Source of the DNA: Sinomonas atrocyanea
GTDB taxonomy: Bacteria > Actinomycetota > Actinomycetes > Actinomycetales > Micrococcaceae
Direction of reading: 5' to 3'
DNA: 64,000 nt
NCBI RefSeq assembly: GCF_030811715.1
Contig: NZ_JAUSRH010000001.1
Coordinates: 186,001-250,000, forward strand
Below are positions 40,060-48,475 of the stretch, piece after piece. Both the position numbers and the translations under genes were made by a program. Position 1 is the first letter of the stretch; each line of letters opens with the position of its first letter. Under the pieces are notes generated by a model, which made no database searches, had not been told where the DNA came from, and worked only from the letters and a program-made list of their open reading frames with translations.

Positions 40060-41253
40060 ATGCGAGCCAAGATCAGCACCCCCCACCGGCCGCACCGGCA
40101 CGAGGCAGGTAGCCGGGCAGCGAGCCCTGACGCCGCCGGATCCCCCGCCCGCGCGGCAGGAGAAGGCGGCTCCGCTCCGGCTCTGGCTCCGCCCCGGCCG
40201 CCCATCGCGGGCCCGGTCACGGGCGAAGAGCTCGAGCTCGCCCGCCGCAACCACTCCGCCCCGCTCGAGTCACTCCGCTGGCCGCTGACACCGCCCGGCC
40301 TGCACTACACGGTGGTCCACTTCGACATCCCGGACGTGCGCCCGGAGGACTGGCGCCTGCGGGTCCACGGAGCGGTCGAGCACCCGCTCGAGCTCACCCT
40401 GAGCGAGCTCCGGAGCCGTCCTCGGCGCACGGCTGCCGTGACCCTCGAGTGCGCCGGCAACGGGCGGGGACGCCTGGAGCCGCGCCCCCCGAGCATCCCG
40501 TGGGACACGGGAGCCGTCGGCACCGCCGAGTGGACCGGGACACCGCTCGCCCCGCTCCTGGCGGAAGCCGGGATTGCTGCCGACGCCGTCGATCTGGTGT
40601 TCACGGGCGCCGACCGCGGCGTCCAGGCCGGGCTCGAACAGGACTACGCCCGCTCGCTGCGTGCTGCGGACGCCCTCGCAGAGGAGGTGCTCCTCGCCTA
40701 CGAGATGGGCGGCGCACCGCTCCCGCCCCAGCACGGGTATCCGCTGCGGCTCCTCGTCCCGGGCTGGTACGGGATGGCGAGCGTGAAGTGGCTCACCTCC
40801 ATCCAGGTGCTCGATCGGCCGGCGCGGGTGTTCCAGAACGAGAGCACCTACCGCTACTCCCTGGCCGCGGACGATCCCGGCGAGCCGGTCAGCCGGATGA
40901 GGGTCCGATCGCTCATGGTCCCGCCCGGCCTGCCCGACTTCTTCACCCGCCGCCGATCCCTCGGTGCCGGGCCCACCACGATTCGAGGCCGGGCCTGGTC
41001 CGGCGAGGGGCCGGTGGTCCGGGTCGAGGTCGCGATCGACGGTGTCTGGACGGAGGCCCAGGTGGAGCCGCCGACCGCAGCGCATGCGTGGCAGGAGTTC
41101 AGCCTGGTCTGGGTCGCCGCCCCGGGAGCCCACACGCTCGCCAGCCGGGCGACCGACGCCAGCGGGCGGGTCCAGCCCCTCGAGCAGGCCTGGACGTTCC
41201 AGGGCATGGGCAACAATGCGGTCCAGGAGCTCACGGTCGACGTCCGCGCGTGA
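40060..41253 (+). CDS. Molybdopterin-dependent sulfite-oxidase-family enzyme
   Basis: A 397-residue oxidoreductase. The first 50 residues are a basic Pro/Ala-rich extension without an obvious Tat twin-arginine signal. The molybdenum-binding domain (about 75-265) begins HYTVVHFDIPDVRPEDWRLRV and has the metal-ligand cysteine in VTLECAGNGRGRLEPRP, then WTGTPLAPLL and the loop HGYPLRLLVPGWYGMASVKWL. The C-terminal domain (about 275-395) is the dimerisation fold, with IRGRAWSGEGPVVRVEVAIDG. No heme domain is present. It may oxidise sulfite or another small substrate with an unknown electron acceptor. Confidence 0.88.
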   Translation: MRAKISTPHRPHRHEAGSRAASPDAAGSPARAAGEGGSAPALAPPRPPIAGPVTGEELELARRNHSAPLESLRWPLTPPGLHYTVVHFDIPDVRPEDWRLRVHGAVEHPLELTLSELRSRPRRTAAVTLECAGNGRGRLEPRPPSIPWDTGAVGTAEWTGTPLAPLLAEAGIAADAVDLVFTGADRGVQAGLEQDYARSLRAADALAEEVLLAYEMGGAPLPPQHGYPLRLLVPGWYGMASVKWLTSIQVLDRPARVFQNESTYRYSLAADDPGEPVSRMRVRSLMVPPGLPDFFTRRRSLGAGPTTIRGRAWSGEGPVVRVEVAIDGVWTEAQVEPPTAAHAWQEFSLVWVAAPGAHTLASRATDASGRVQPLEQAWTFQGMGNNAVQELTVDVRA

Positions 41254-41367
41254 GCCGGCCCCCGCGGACGTCCACCCGCACGGAGGGATCTGGCGGCGGA
41301 ACGCCGTAGCCGTACTGTGGCCGTGTCGTGCCTTGACGCCGGTGTGACAGGAGTGAATTGTGGGATT

Positions 41368-42015
41368 ATGAACCGCGTCCAGCGCAGCCTCGCCTTCCTC
41401 TCCCCGCTCGCCCTCGCAGCGGTGCTGGCGGCCTGCGGCACGGGAGGCGCCCAACCGGCTGCGTCGCCCTCCTCCGCCTCGCCCAGCCCCACGTCCTCCA
41501 GTGCCAGCCCCTCATCGAGCGAGTCCCCGACGGGACCCGGCAGCGCGGGGCCGAGCACCGGGGGCCCGCAGACCTCCACCCCCGCCGCCGGCGGAGTCGC
41601 CCGGTGCGTCTCGAACCAGCTCCAGGGCAGCCTCCAGCCCGGCGCGGGCGGCGCAGCGGGGACGGTGTACCAGAAGATCGCCCTCAAGAACGTCTCCCAG
41701 TCGCCCTGCCTGCTCGAGGGCTTCGCGGGGGTGTCCCTGACCAACGGCCCCGACGGCGCCCCGATCGGCGCACCGGCAGACCGCGACGCCACGGTGCCCG
41801 TCGTGCCGATCGTGCTCCAGCCGGGCCAGAGCGGCGCGGCGGACTTCGGGCTGCACCAGGCACGGAACTACACCGGCTGCACCGTGGTCAACGCCGCCGG
41901 CTACCGGGTCTACCCGCCCGAGGACTATGGGTCGCTGTTCATCCCCGCCCAGGTCACCGCCTGCTCGAATAGTGATATCCACCTGCTGACGCTGCGCGCG
42001 TTCCAGCCGTCCTGA
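41368..42015 (+). CDS. DUF4232 lipoprotein
   Basis: A 215-residue exported lipoprotein. The signal peptide ends in LAAVLAACG, a lipobox with the modified cysteine near residue 23. A Ser/Pro/Thr-rich linker of about 55 residues leads to the DUF4232 domain: ARCVSNQLQGSL, YQKIALKNVSQSPCLLEGFAGVSL, LQPGQSGAADFGLH and the final CSNSDIHLLTLRAFQPS, with paired cysteines probably forming disulfides. Function unknown; the domain is common on actinobacterial surfaces. The ATG at 41368 has only a distant AGGAG (41349-41353). Confidence 0.85.
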   Translation: MNRVQRSLAFLSPLALAAVLAACGTGGAQPAASPSSASPSPTSSSASPSSSESPTGPGSAGPSTGGPQTSTPAAGGVARCVSNQLQGSLQPGAGGAAGTVYQKIALKNVSQSPCLLEGFAGVSLTNGPDGAPIGAPADRDATVPVVPIVLQPGQSGAADFGLHQARNYTGCTVVNAAGYRVYPPEDYGSLFIPAQVTACSNSDIHLLTLRAFQPS

Positions 42016-42046
42016 TTCTGCCCGCGAAGATATTCCGCGCACCCAG

Positions 42047-42095
42047 GCCGGGGAATTCCTGCGAGAAATTACTCAGGGAATTCCCCGGCTTCTTG
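42047..42095 (+). terminator. Rho-independent terminator after the DUF4232 gene
   Basis: GCCGGGGAATTCCTG (42047-42061) pairs with CAGGGAATTCCCCGGC (42074-42089) with one bulged G, and is followed by TTCTTGATTT, the closest thing to a T tract in the window. Confidence 0.8.
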
Positions 42096-42128
42096 ATTTC
42101 CGGGTGCAGCCGGCGGGCTGCAGCAGAG

Positions 42129-42162
42129 GGACGGCCGGAGGCTCAAGGCGCTCCGGCCGTCC
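42129..42162. terminator. Hairpin downstream of the small basic protein gene
   Basis: GGACGGCCGGAG (42129-42140) and CTCCGGCCGTCC (42151-42162) form a perfect 12-bp stem with a 10-nt loop. It lies downstream of the minus-strand gene ending at 42258 and could terminate it. Confidence 0.55.
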
Positions 42163-42257
42163 GGGCCGGCACCCGTGGACTGCTCAACGCGGCGCGGCCG
42201 CGGAGCCGGGCTGCCGGCTGACCCTCCGGGACGCCCGGCCACTGGCCGGGCGCTCGC

Positions 42258-42389
42258 TCAGAGGGCGTCCTTGCGCCGCCGCGGCAGGAACTGCTCCGCG
42301 GTGGCCTTCGCCTTCTTGTCGGCCCGCTTCTCCTTGATGGACCGCCCCTGCTTGAGGTTCTTCGAATTTCGCGGCGACTTTCCCGACAT
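42258..42389 (-). CDS. Small basic protein (43 aa)
   Basis: A 43-residue, strongly basic protein beginning SGKSPRNSKNLKQGRSIKEK and ending LPRRRKDAL. ATG 42389 is preceded by AGGGAG at normal spacing. The charge and lysine spacing suggest binding to nucleic acid or the ribosome. I believe similar short basic proteins occur in related actinobacteria, but I cannot name a characterised one. It is divergent from lhr; the 129-bp shared promoter region has an unusually AT-rich patch (42450-42470). Confidence 0.7.
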   Translation of the reverse strand: MSGKSPRNSKNLKQGRSIKEKRADKKAKATAEQFLPRRRKDAL

Positions 42390-42518
42390 TTCAGCTCCCT
42401 GCGTTGTGGATTCGAAAACTGGAATACCCGTGGACATGACCATACCGGAGAAACAAATAAAAGCCAGCCGTGCGCTCCCCGACGGCAACCAGGACGGCCG
42501 GCCAGGGATGTCGGAGGC

Positions 42519-45500
42519 ATGGAGGATGATGGTCAGGTGAGACAGGGCGTTCAGGAGGGCCCGGCCGTGGCGGCCGGGGACGCGGCGGTGCTGGACCGCT
42601 TCGGCGCTGCCACGCGCGAGTGGTTTCTCGGTGCCTTCCGCCACCCCACGCCCGCACAGGCCGGCGCGTGGGAGGCCGTCTCCTCTGGGCGGCACGCTCT
42701 CGTCGTGGCGCCCACAGGTTCGGGCAAGACCCTCGCGGCCTTCCTCTTCTCGCTCGACCGCCTCCTGGCGCACGACAGCGCCGCCGCGCCCGGCGCGCCC
42801 GGCTCGCCTTCCGCGCCGTCCCGGCACGAGGAGGCAGCGCTTCCCGGCCTCGACGCCTCGGATCTGCAGGACGCCCCCGCGGGCGGCGCGGCGACAGCGC
42901 GGGCCGGGGCCCGGCGTCGTGCGCCGAAGAACCACACCAAGGTCCTGTACATCTCCCCGCTCAAGGCCCTCGGCGTCGACGTCGAGCGGAATCTCCGGGC
43001 GCCCCTCATCGGCATCTCCCAGACCGCCCGGCGCCTGGGGATCGAGGTGCCCGAGGTGAGCGTGGGCGTGCGCAGCGGGGACACCTCGGCGTCGGACCGG
43101 CGGGCCCTGCTCTCGCACCCTCCGGACATCCTCATCACCACCCCCGAGTCGCTGTACCTCATGCTGACCTCGCAGGCCCGCGAGACGCTCTCCCAGGTCG
43201 AGACCGTGATCGTGGACGAGGTGCACGCGGTCGCGGGGACCAAGCGGGGCGCGCACCTGGCCGTGACGCTCGAGCGCCTCGACGCGATCCTGCCGAGGCC
43301 CGCGCAGCGGATCGGGCTCTCGGCGACGGTGGAGCCCAAGGAGCTCGTGGCCCAGTTCCTCGCCGGGCAGGCTCCGTGCGAGGTCGTGGCGCCTCCCGCG
43401 GCCAAGACCTGGGAGCTCACGGTCACCGTCCCGGTTGAGGACATGAGCGACCTGCAGGGCGCCGCCGCCGCACATGATGCCGGGCCCGCCTCGGGGCTGC
43501 AGCCGCAGGCGTCGATCTGGCCGCACGTCGAGGAGAAGATCGTCGACCTGATCCTCGCGAACCGGTCCACGATCGTCTTCTCCAACTCGCGCCGGCTGGC
43601 CGAGCGGCTCACGGGGCGGCTCAACGAGATCTACGCCGAGCGGATGCAGCCCAGCGTGTGGGACGAGCCCCTCCCCGACGGCTCCGCTGAGCGCGGCCCC
43701 GTCACCGCGGGGCAGGCCGCCGAGGCGGTCGCCGCGACGCTTGCCCGCCGCACCCCGGCGGAGATGATGGCCCAGGCTGGCCAGAGCGCCGGCGCGGACC
43801 CGGTGCTCGCGCGGGCCCACCACGGGTCCGTCTCGAAGGAGCAGCGGGCCCAGATCGAGGACGACCTCAAGACGGGGCGGCTGCGCTGCGTCGTCGCCAC
43901 GAGCAGCCTCGAGCTCGGCATCGACATGGGGCTCGTGGACCTCGTCATCCAGGTCGAGTCCCCGCCGTCGGTTGCCTCCGGGCTCCAGCGCGTGGGCCGC
44001 GCCGGCCACCAGGTCGGCGAGGTCTCCCAGGGCGTCCTGTTCCCCAAGCACCGCGCGGACCTCGTGCACACCGCCATCACGGTAGAGCGCATGCTCGCGG
44101 GCCAGATCGAGGCCCTGCGGGTCCCGGCCAACCCGCTCGACATCCTCGCCCAGCAGACGGTGGCGGCCACGGCCCTCGGTCCCGTCGACGTCGAGGAGTG
44201 GTTCGACGTGGTGCGCCGCTCGGCCCCCTTCGCGACCCTGCCGCGCTCCGCGTTCGACGCGACCCTCGACCTCCTTTCCGGCAAGTACCCGTCGGACGAG
44301 TTCGCCGAGCTCCGCCCCCGCATCGTGTGGGACCGCACCGAGGGGACCATCGAGGGCCGCCCCGGCGCCCAGCGGCTCGCCGTCACCTCCGGCGGGACCA
44401 TCCCAGACCGGGGCCTCTTCGGCGTGTTCATCGTCGGCAGCGAGGACGAGGGCACCACGGCGTCGCAGGCCGCGCGCGGCGGCCGCCGGGTGGGCGAGCT
44501 CGACGAGGAGATGGTCTACGAGTCCCGGGTGGGGGACGTCTTCGCGCTCGGGGCCACGAGCTGGAAGATCGAGGACATCACCCACGACAGGGTCCTCGTC
44601 TCCCCGGCCTTCGGCCAGCCGGGCAAGCTCCCCTTCTGGAAGGGCGACGGCGCGGGCCGGCCGGTCGAGCTCGGCCGCGCCCTCGGCGCGTTCCAGCGCG
44701 AGGTCTCCGGCGCCGACCGGGAGCACGCGCTCACCCGCATCGAGGCCGCGGGACTCGACGCGTTCGCCGCGGGGAACCTCCTGCAGTACCTGGACGAGCA
44801 GAAGCAGGCCACGAGTCTGGTCCCGAATGACCGCACCCTCGTGGTCGAGCGGTTCCAGGACGAGCTCGGCGACTGGCGCGTGGTGCTGCACTCGCCCTTC
44901 GGGATGCCCGTGCACGCGCCATGGGCGCTCGCCGTGGGGCGCCGGCTCAGCGAGCGCTACGGCCTCGACGGCTCCGCGATGGCGGCCGACGACGGCATCG
45001 TGCTGCGGGTGCCCATGATGGAGGACGAGCCCCCCGGCGCCGAGCTCTTCGTGTTCGACCCTGACGAGCTCGAGGGGATCGTCACCGAGGAGGTCGGCGG
45101 CTCAGCCCTGTTCGCCGCGCGCTTCCGCGAGTGTGCCGCCCGCGCGCTCCTGCTCCCCCGCCCCAACCCCGGCAAGCGCCAGCCCCTGTGGCAGCAGCGC
45201 CAGCGCGCGTCCCAGCTGCTCGACGTGGCCAAGAAGTACCCCCAGTTCCCGATCATCCTCGAGGCGGTGCGCGAATGCCTCCAGGACGTCTACGACCTCC
45301 CCGCCCTCCGCGAGGTGGCCTCCGCCGTGGAGCGGCGCGAGCTCCAGCTCGTCGAGACCACGACCCAGCAGCCCTCCCCATTCGCGCGCTCCCTCCTGTT
45401 CGGCTACGTGGCGCAGTTCCTCTACGAGGGCGACTCGCCGCTGGCCGAGCGGCGCGCGGCCGCCCTCTCCCTCGACTCGACGCTCCTGAACGAGCTCCTC

Positions 45501-47552
45501 GGGCGCGCCGAGCTCAGCGAGCTGCTCGATCCCAAGGTCATCGAGCAGACCGAGCGCGAACTGCAGCGGCTCGCCGAAGACCGGAAGCTCAAGGGCCTCG
45601 AGGGCGCCGCCGACCTGCTGCGGCTCCTCGGGCCGCTGTCCGTGGACGAGGCGGCCGCCCGAACGGTGGCTGAGCGCAGCGAGGCGGAGTCGAAACCGCA
45701 CTTGGAGGTCGTCGAGGCGGACCTCCGGGAACTTGTTGCAGCTCGACGCGCCCTCGTGGTGAATATGGGGGGCGCGGAGCGGTACGCGGCCGTGGAAGAC
45801 GCGTCCCGGCTCCGGGACGCGCTTGGGGTTCCGCTGCCGGTGGGCGTCCCACTCGCCTTCATCGAACCGGTCGCCGATCCGCTCGCCGACCTCGTGGGCC
45901 GGTACGCGCGCACGCACGGGCCGTTCACCGCGCCCGACGCGGCGGCCAGGCTCGGGCTCGGCGTCGCCGTCGTGCACACCACGCTCAAGCGGCTCGCCGC
46001 GGACGGACGCGTCGTCGAGGGCTCCTTCCGGCCCCGCGCCGGGGACGCCACGGCGTCCACGGCCGAGGAGTGGTGCGACACCGAGGTCCTGCGGAGGATC
46101 CGCAGGCGCTCGCTCGCCGCGCTGCGGGCCGACGTCGAGCCGGTGGACCAGGCGGCGTTCAGCCGGTTCCTCGCCGCGTGGCAGCACATCGGCGATGCGA
46201 AGGACAGCCGGGGCAGGCCGCGTCCGCGGGGCAGCCTCAAGGGGGTCGACGGGGTGCTCACCGTCGTGGACCAGCTCGCAGGGGTGCCGGTGCCCGCGAG
46301 CGCGTGGGAGTCGCTCGTGCTGCGCTCGCGCGTCTCGGACTACACGCCGGCGCTGCTGGACGAGCTCATGGCCAGCGGCGAGGTCCTGTGGACCGGGGCC
46401 GGCCCCATCCCGGGCAATGACGGCTGGATCAGCCTTCACCTCGCGGAGTCCGCCGCGCTCACCCTGGCCCCGGACCCCGAGTTCGCCCCCGACGCCGCGC
46501 AGCAGCGCATCCTCGACCTCCTCGCCGGCGGCGGTGGCTACTTCTTCCGCCAGGTGGCCGACGCCGCCCGCGAGCCGGCGGGCGAGGGAGACCAGGCAGG
46601 GCCGGTCCCCTCCGACGAGGCCGTGCTCCAGTCGATCTGGGGCCTCGTGTGGGCAGGACGCCTCACGGGCGACACGTTCGCCCCGGTGCGGGCCATGCTC
46701 GACGGCGGCCACACCGCCCACCGCCAGCCCTCCCGGACGCCGCGCGTGCGCTCGCTCGGCCACGGCGCCCTCCGCGGGGGCAGGATCGGCACCTCCCTCC
46801 GTGGCGTCGGCCGTCTCGGTGCCGCGGGGGCCCGGGGCTTCGACGCCCCCTCGGCCACCGCTCCTCCGATGGCCGCCGGGCGCTGGTCCGCGGTGCAGGC
46901 CGTCCAGCTTGAGACGACGATCAAGGCCCATGCGCTCGCCCAGCTGCTCATGGACCGCTATGGCGTCCTCACTCGCGGGTCGGTCACCGCCGAGAACGTC
47001 CAGGGCGGCTTCGGCCTGCTCTACAAGGTCCTCTCGCGCCTCGAGGAATCGGGCGTGTGCCGCCGCGGCTACTTCGTGGACCGGCTCGGCGCCGCCCAGT
47101 TCGCCGTCCCCGCCACCGTGGACCGGCTGCGGCAGTTCACGCGCGACGACGTGGCCGAGGACCCGGACGCCGCCCGCCGGCTCGACGCGCTCGCCCTCGC
47201 CGCGACCGATCCCGCGAACCCCTACGGCGCCGCCCTCGCCTGGCCGGAGGTGCCCGGGGCCGCCACAGGGCACCGGCCCGGTCGCAAGGCCGGGGCGCTC
47301 GTCGTGACGGTGGACGGCGCGCTCGCCCTGTACGTCGAGCGCGGCGGCAAGACGCTGCTGGCCTTCACCGAGGACGACGCCGTGCTGGGGCCGGCCGCGG
47401 AGGCCCTCGTCGGCGTCGTGCGCAGCGGGGCGGTGGACAAGCTCGCGATGGAGAAGGTCAACGGCCACGACCTCCTCGACATGCCCCTCGCGCGCGCCCT
47501 GACCGCCGCGGGGGCGTATTCGACTCCTCGCGGAGTGAGAATCAGAGCGTGA
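42519..47552 (+). CDS. lhr: Lhr-family ATP-dependent helicase
   Basis: A 1677-residue superfamily 2 helicase, full length for the Lhr group that includes mycobacterial Lhr, a 3'-5' translocase linked to DNA repair. Walker A is VAPTGSGKTLAAF (about 62-74), the DEVH box is VIVDEVHAVAGTKRG near 232, VVATSSLELGIDMG is motif IV/V and LQRVGRAGHQVG motif VI near 490. The long C-terminal half holds the winged-helix and Lhr-specific domains (from about 860). ATG 42519 or GTG 42537 could be the start; GGAGG at 42521-42525 would suit the latter. The gene ends inside a 14-bp tandem repeat. Confidence 0.94.
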   Translation: MEDDGQVRQGVQEGPAVAAGDAAVLDRFGAATREWFLGAFRHPTPAQAGAWEAVSSGRHALVVAPTGSGKTLAAFLFSLDRLLAHDSAAAPGAPGSPSAPSRHEEAALPGLDASDLQDAPAGGAATARAGARRRAPKNHTKVLYISPLKALGVDVERNLRAPLIGISQTARRLGIEVPEVSVGVRSGDTSASDRRALLSHPPDILITTPESLYLMLTSQARETLSQVETVIVDEVHAVAGTKRGAHLAVTLERLDAILPRPAQRIGLSATVEPKELVAQFLAGQAPCEVVAPPAAKTWELTVTVPVEDMSDLQGAAAAHDAGPASGLQPQASIWPHVEEKIVDLILANRSTIVFSNSRRLAERLTGRLNEIYAERMQPSVWDEPLPDGSAERGPVTAGQAAEAVAATLARRTPAEMMAQAGQSAGADPVLARAHHGSVSKEQRAQIEDDLKTGRLRCVVATSSLELGIDMGLVDLVIQVESPPSVASGLQRVGRAGHQVGEVSQGVLFPKHRADLVHTAITVERMLAGQIEALRVPANPLDILAQQTVAATALGPVDVEEWFDVVRRSAPFATLPRSAFDATLDLLSGKYPSDEFAELRPRIVWDRTEGTIEGRPGAQRLAVTSGGTIPDRGLFGVFIVGSEDEGTTASQAARGGRRVGELDEEMVYESRVGDVFALGATSWKIEDITHDRVLVSPAFGQPGKLPFWKGDGAGRPVELGRALGAFQREVSGADREHALTRIEAAGLDAFAAGNLLQYLDEQKQATSLVPNDRTLVVERFQDELGDWRVVLHSPFGMPVHAPWALAVGRRLSERYGLDGSAMAADDGIVLRVPMMEDEPPGAELFVFDPDELEGIVTEEVGGSALFAARFRECAARALLLPRPNPGKRQPLWQQRQRASQLLDVAKKYPQFPIILEAVRECLQDVYDLPALREVASAVERRELQLVETTTQQPSPFARSLLFGYVAQFLYEGDSPLAERRAAALSLDSTLLNELLGRAELSELLDPKVIEQTERELQRLAEDRKLKGLEGAADLLRLLGPLSVDEAAARTVAERSEAESKPHLEVVEADLRELVAARRALVVNMGGAERYAAVEDASRLRDALGVPLPVGVPLAFIEPVADPLADLVGRYARTHGPFTAPDAAARLGLGVAVVHTTLKRLAADGRVVEGSFRPRAGDATASTAEEWCDTEVLRRIRRRSLAALRADVEPVDQAAFSRFLAAWQHIGDAKDSRGRPRPRGSLKGVDGVLTVVDQLAGVPVPASAWESLVLRSRVSDYTPALLDELMASGEVLWTGAGPIPGNDGWISLHLAESAALTLAPDPEFAPDAAQQRILDLLAGGGGYFFRQVADAAREPAGEGDQAGPVPSDEAVLQSIWGLVWAGRLTGDTFAPVRAMLDGGHTAHRQPSRTPRVRSLGHGALRGGRIGTSLRGVGRLGAAGARGFDAPSATAPPMAAGRWSAVQAVQLETTIKAHALAQLLMDRYGVLTRGSVTAENVQGGFGLLYKVLSRLEESGVCRRGYFVDRLGAAQFAVPATVDRLRQFTRDDVAEDPDAARRLDALALAATDPANPYGAALAWPEVPGAATGHRPGRKAGALVVTVDGALALYVERGGKTLLAFTEDDAVLGPAAEALVGVVRSGAVDKLAMEKVNGHDLLDMPLARALTAAGAYSTPRGVRIRA

Positions 47553-47562
47553 GAATCAGAGC
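47535..47562 (+). repeat. 14-bp tandem repeat spanning the lhr stop codon
   Basis: GTGAGAATCAGAGC occurs at 47535-47548 and 47549-47562, with a partial third copy (GTGAGGA). The TGA ending lhr is at 47550-47552, created at the junction of the copies. Confidence 0.85.
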
Positions 47563-47579
47563 GTGAGGACCGGAACCTG

Positions 47580-48434
47580 ATGCCCGAAGGGGACAACGTC
47601 TACCAGGCCGCCCGCAGGATGGATGCGGCCCTCGCGGGCAAGCGCCTCGCCGCGAGCGACTTCCGCGTGCCCGCGTTCGCCACGCTGGACCTGTCGGGCT
47701 GGACCGTCCTCGGGGTCGTCTCCCGCGGCAAGCACCTCCTCCACCGGCTCGCCCCGCCCGGGCTCGACGGCGCCGCCGCGCCCGATCCCGCCGGCCGCCT
47801 GAGCATCCACTCCCACCTCTCGATGGAGGGCAGCTGGCAGGTCTACGCACCCGGGGAGCGGTGGCGGAAGCCCGCGCACACGGCTCGTGCGGCCCTCACC
47901 GCGGAGGACGGCACGAGCGCCGTCGGCTTCTCCCTCGGGATGCTCGAGGTGATCGCGACCGCCGAGGAGGGTGACGCCGTCGGCCACCTCGGGCCGGACC
48001 TGCTCGGCCCGGACTGGGACCCCGGCCGGGCCGAGGCCAACCTTCGCGCCCAGCCCGAACGCGCCGTCGGCATCGCGCTGCTCGACCAGCGCAACCTCGC
48101 CGGGGTCGGCAACATCTACCGGTGCGAGCTGTGCTTCCTCTCCCGCGTGCATCCCGCCACGCCGGTCGGCGAGGTCCCCGACCTGGCGGGAATGGTCGCG
48201 ACCGCCAAGCGGCTCCTCGAGGCGAACAAGGCGCGGTCCCGGAACACCGTGGGCGGTTTCGGCCCGCGCAACGGCACCTGGGTGTACGGGCGCGCCGGGC
48301 AGCCGTGCCTGCGCTGCAGGACCCGGGTCCGGCACGGCACGCTCGCCGAGCCGCTCCCCGGCACGGGGACGCGCCTCGGGGAGACCCGCGAGCGCGACAT
48401 CTACTACTGCCCCTCCTGCCAGCCGCTGCGCTGA
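47580..48434 (+). CDS. nei: Fpg/Nei-family DNA glycosylase, Nei type
   Basis: A 284-residue bifunctional base-excision enzyme for oxidised bases. The N-terminus PEGDNVYQAARRM supplies the catalytic Pro and Glu exposed after Met removal; PEGD is the Nei rather than Fpg form. The helix-two-turn-helix is ALLDQRNLAGVGNIYRCEL. The C-terminal zinc finger is CLRCRTRV...IYYCPSC. It starts 27 bp after lhr and is very likely cotranscribed, a linkage also known from other actinobacteria. Confidence 0.94.
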   Translation: MPEGDNVYQAARRMDAALAGKRLAASDFRVPAFATLDLSGWTVLGVVSRGKHLLHRLAPPGLDGAAAPDPAGRLSIHSHLSMEGSWQVYAPGERWRKPAHTARAALTAEDGTSAVGFSLGMLEVIATAEEGDAVGHLGPDLLGPDWDPGRAEANLRAQPERAVGIALLDQRNLAGVGNIYRCELCFLSRVHPATPVGEVPDLAGMVATAKRLLEANKARSRNTVGGFGPRNGTWVYGRAGQPCLRCRTRVRHGTLAEPLPGTGTRLGETRERDIYYCPSCQPLR

Positions 48435-48475
48435 GGCCCGGCTGCGCCGCCGAGCGGCGGCCGGGCCGGGTCCAG

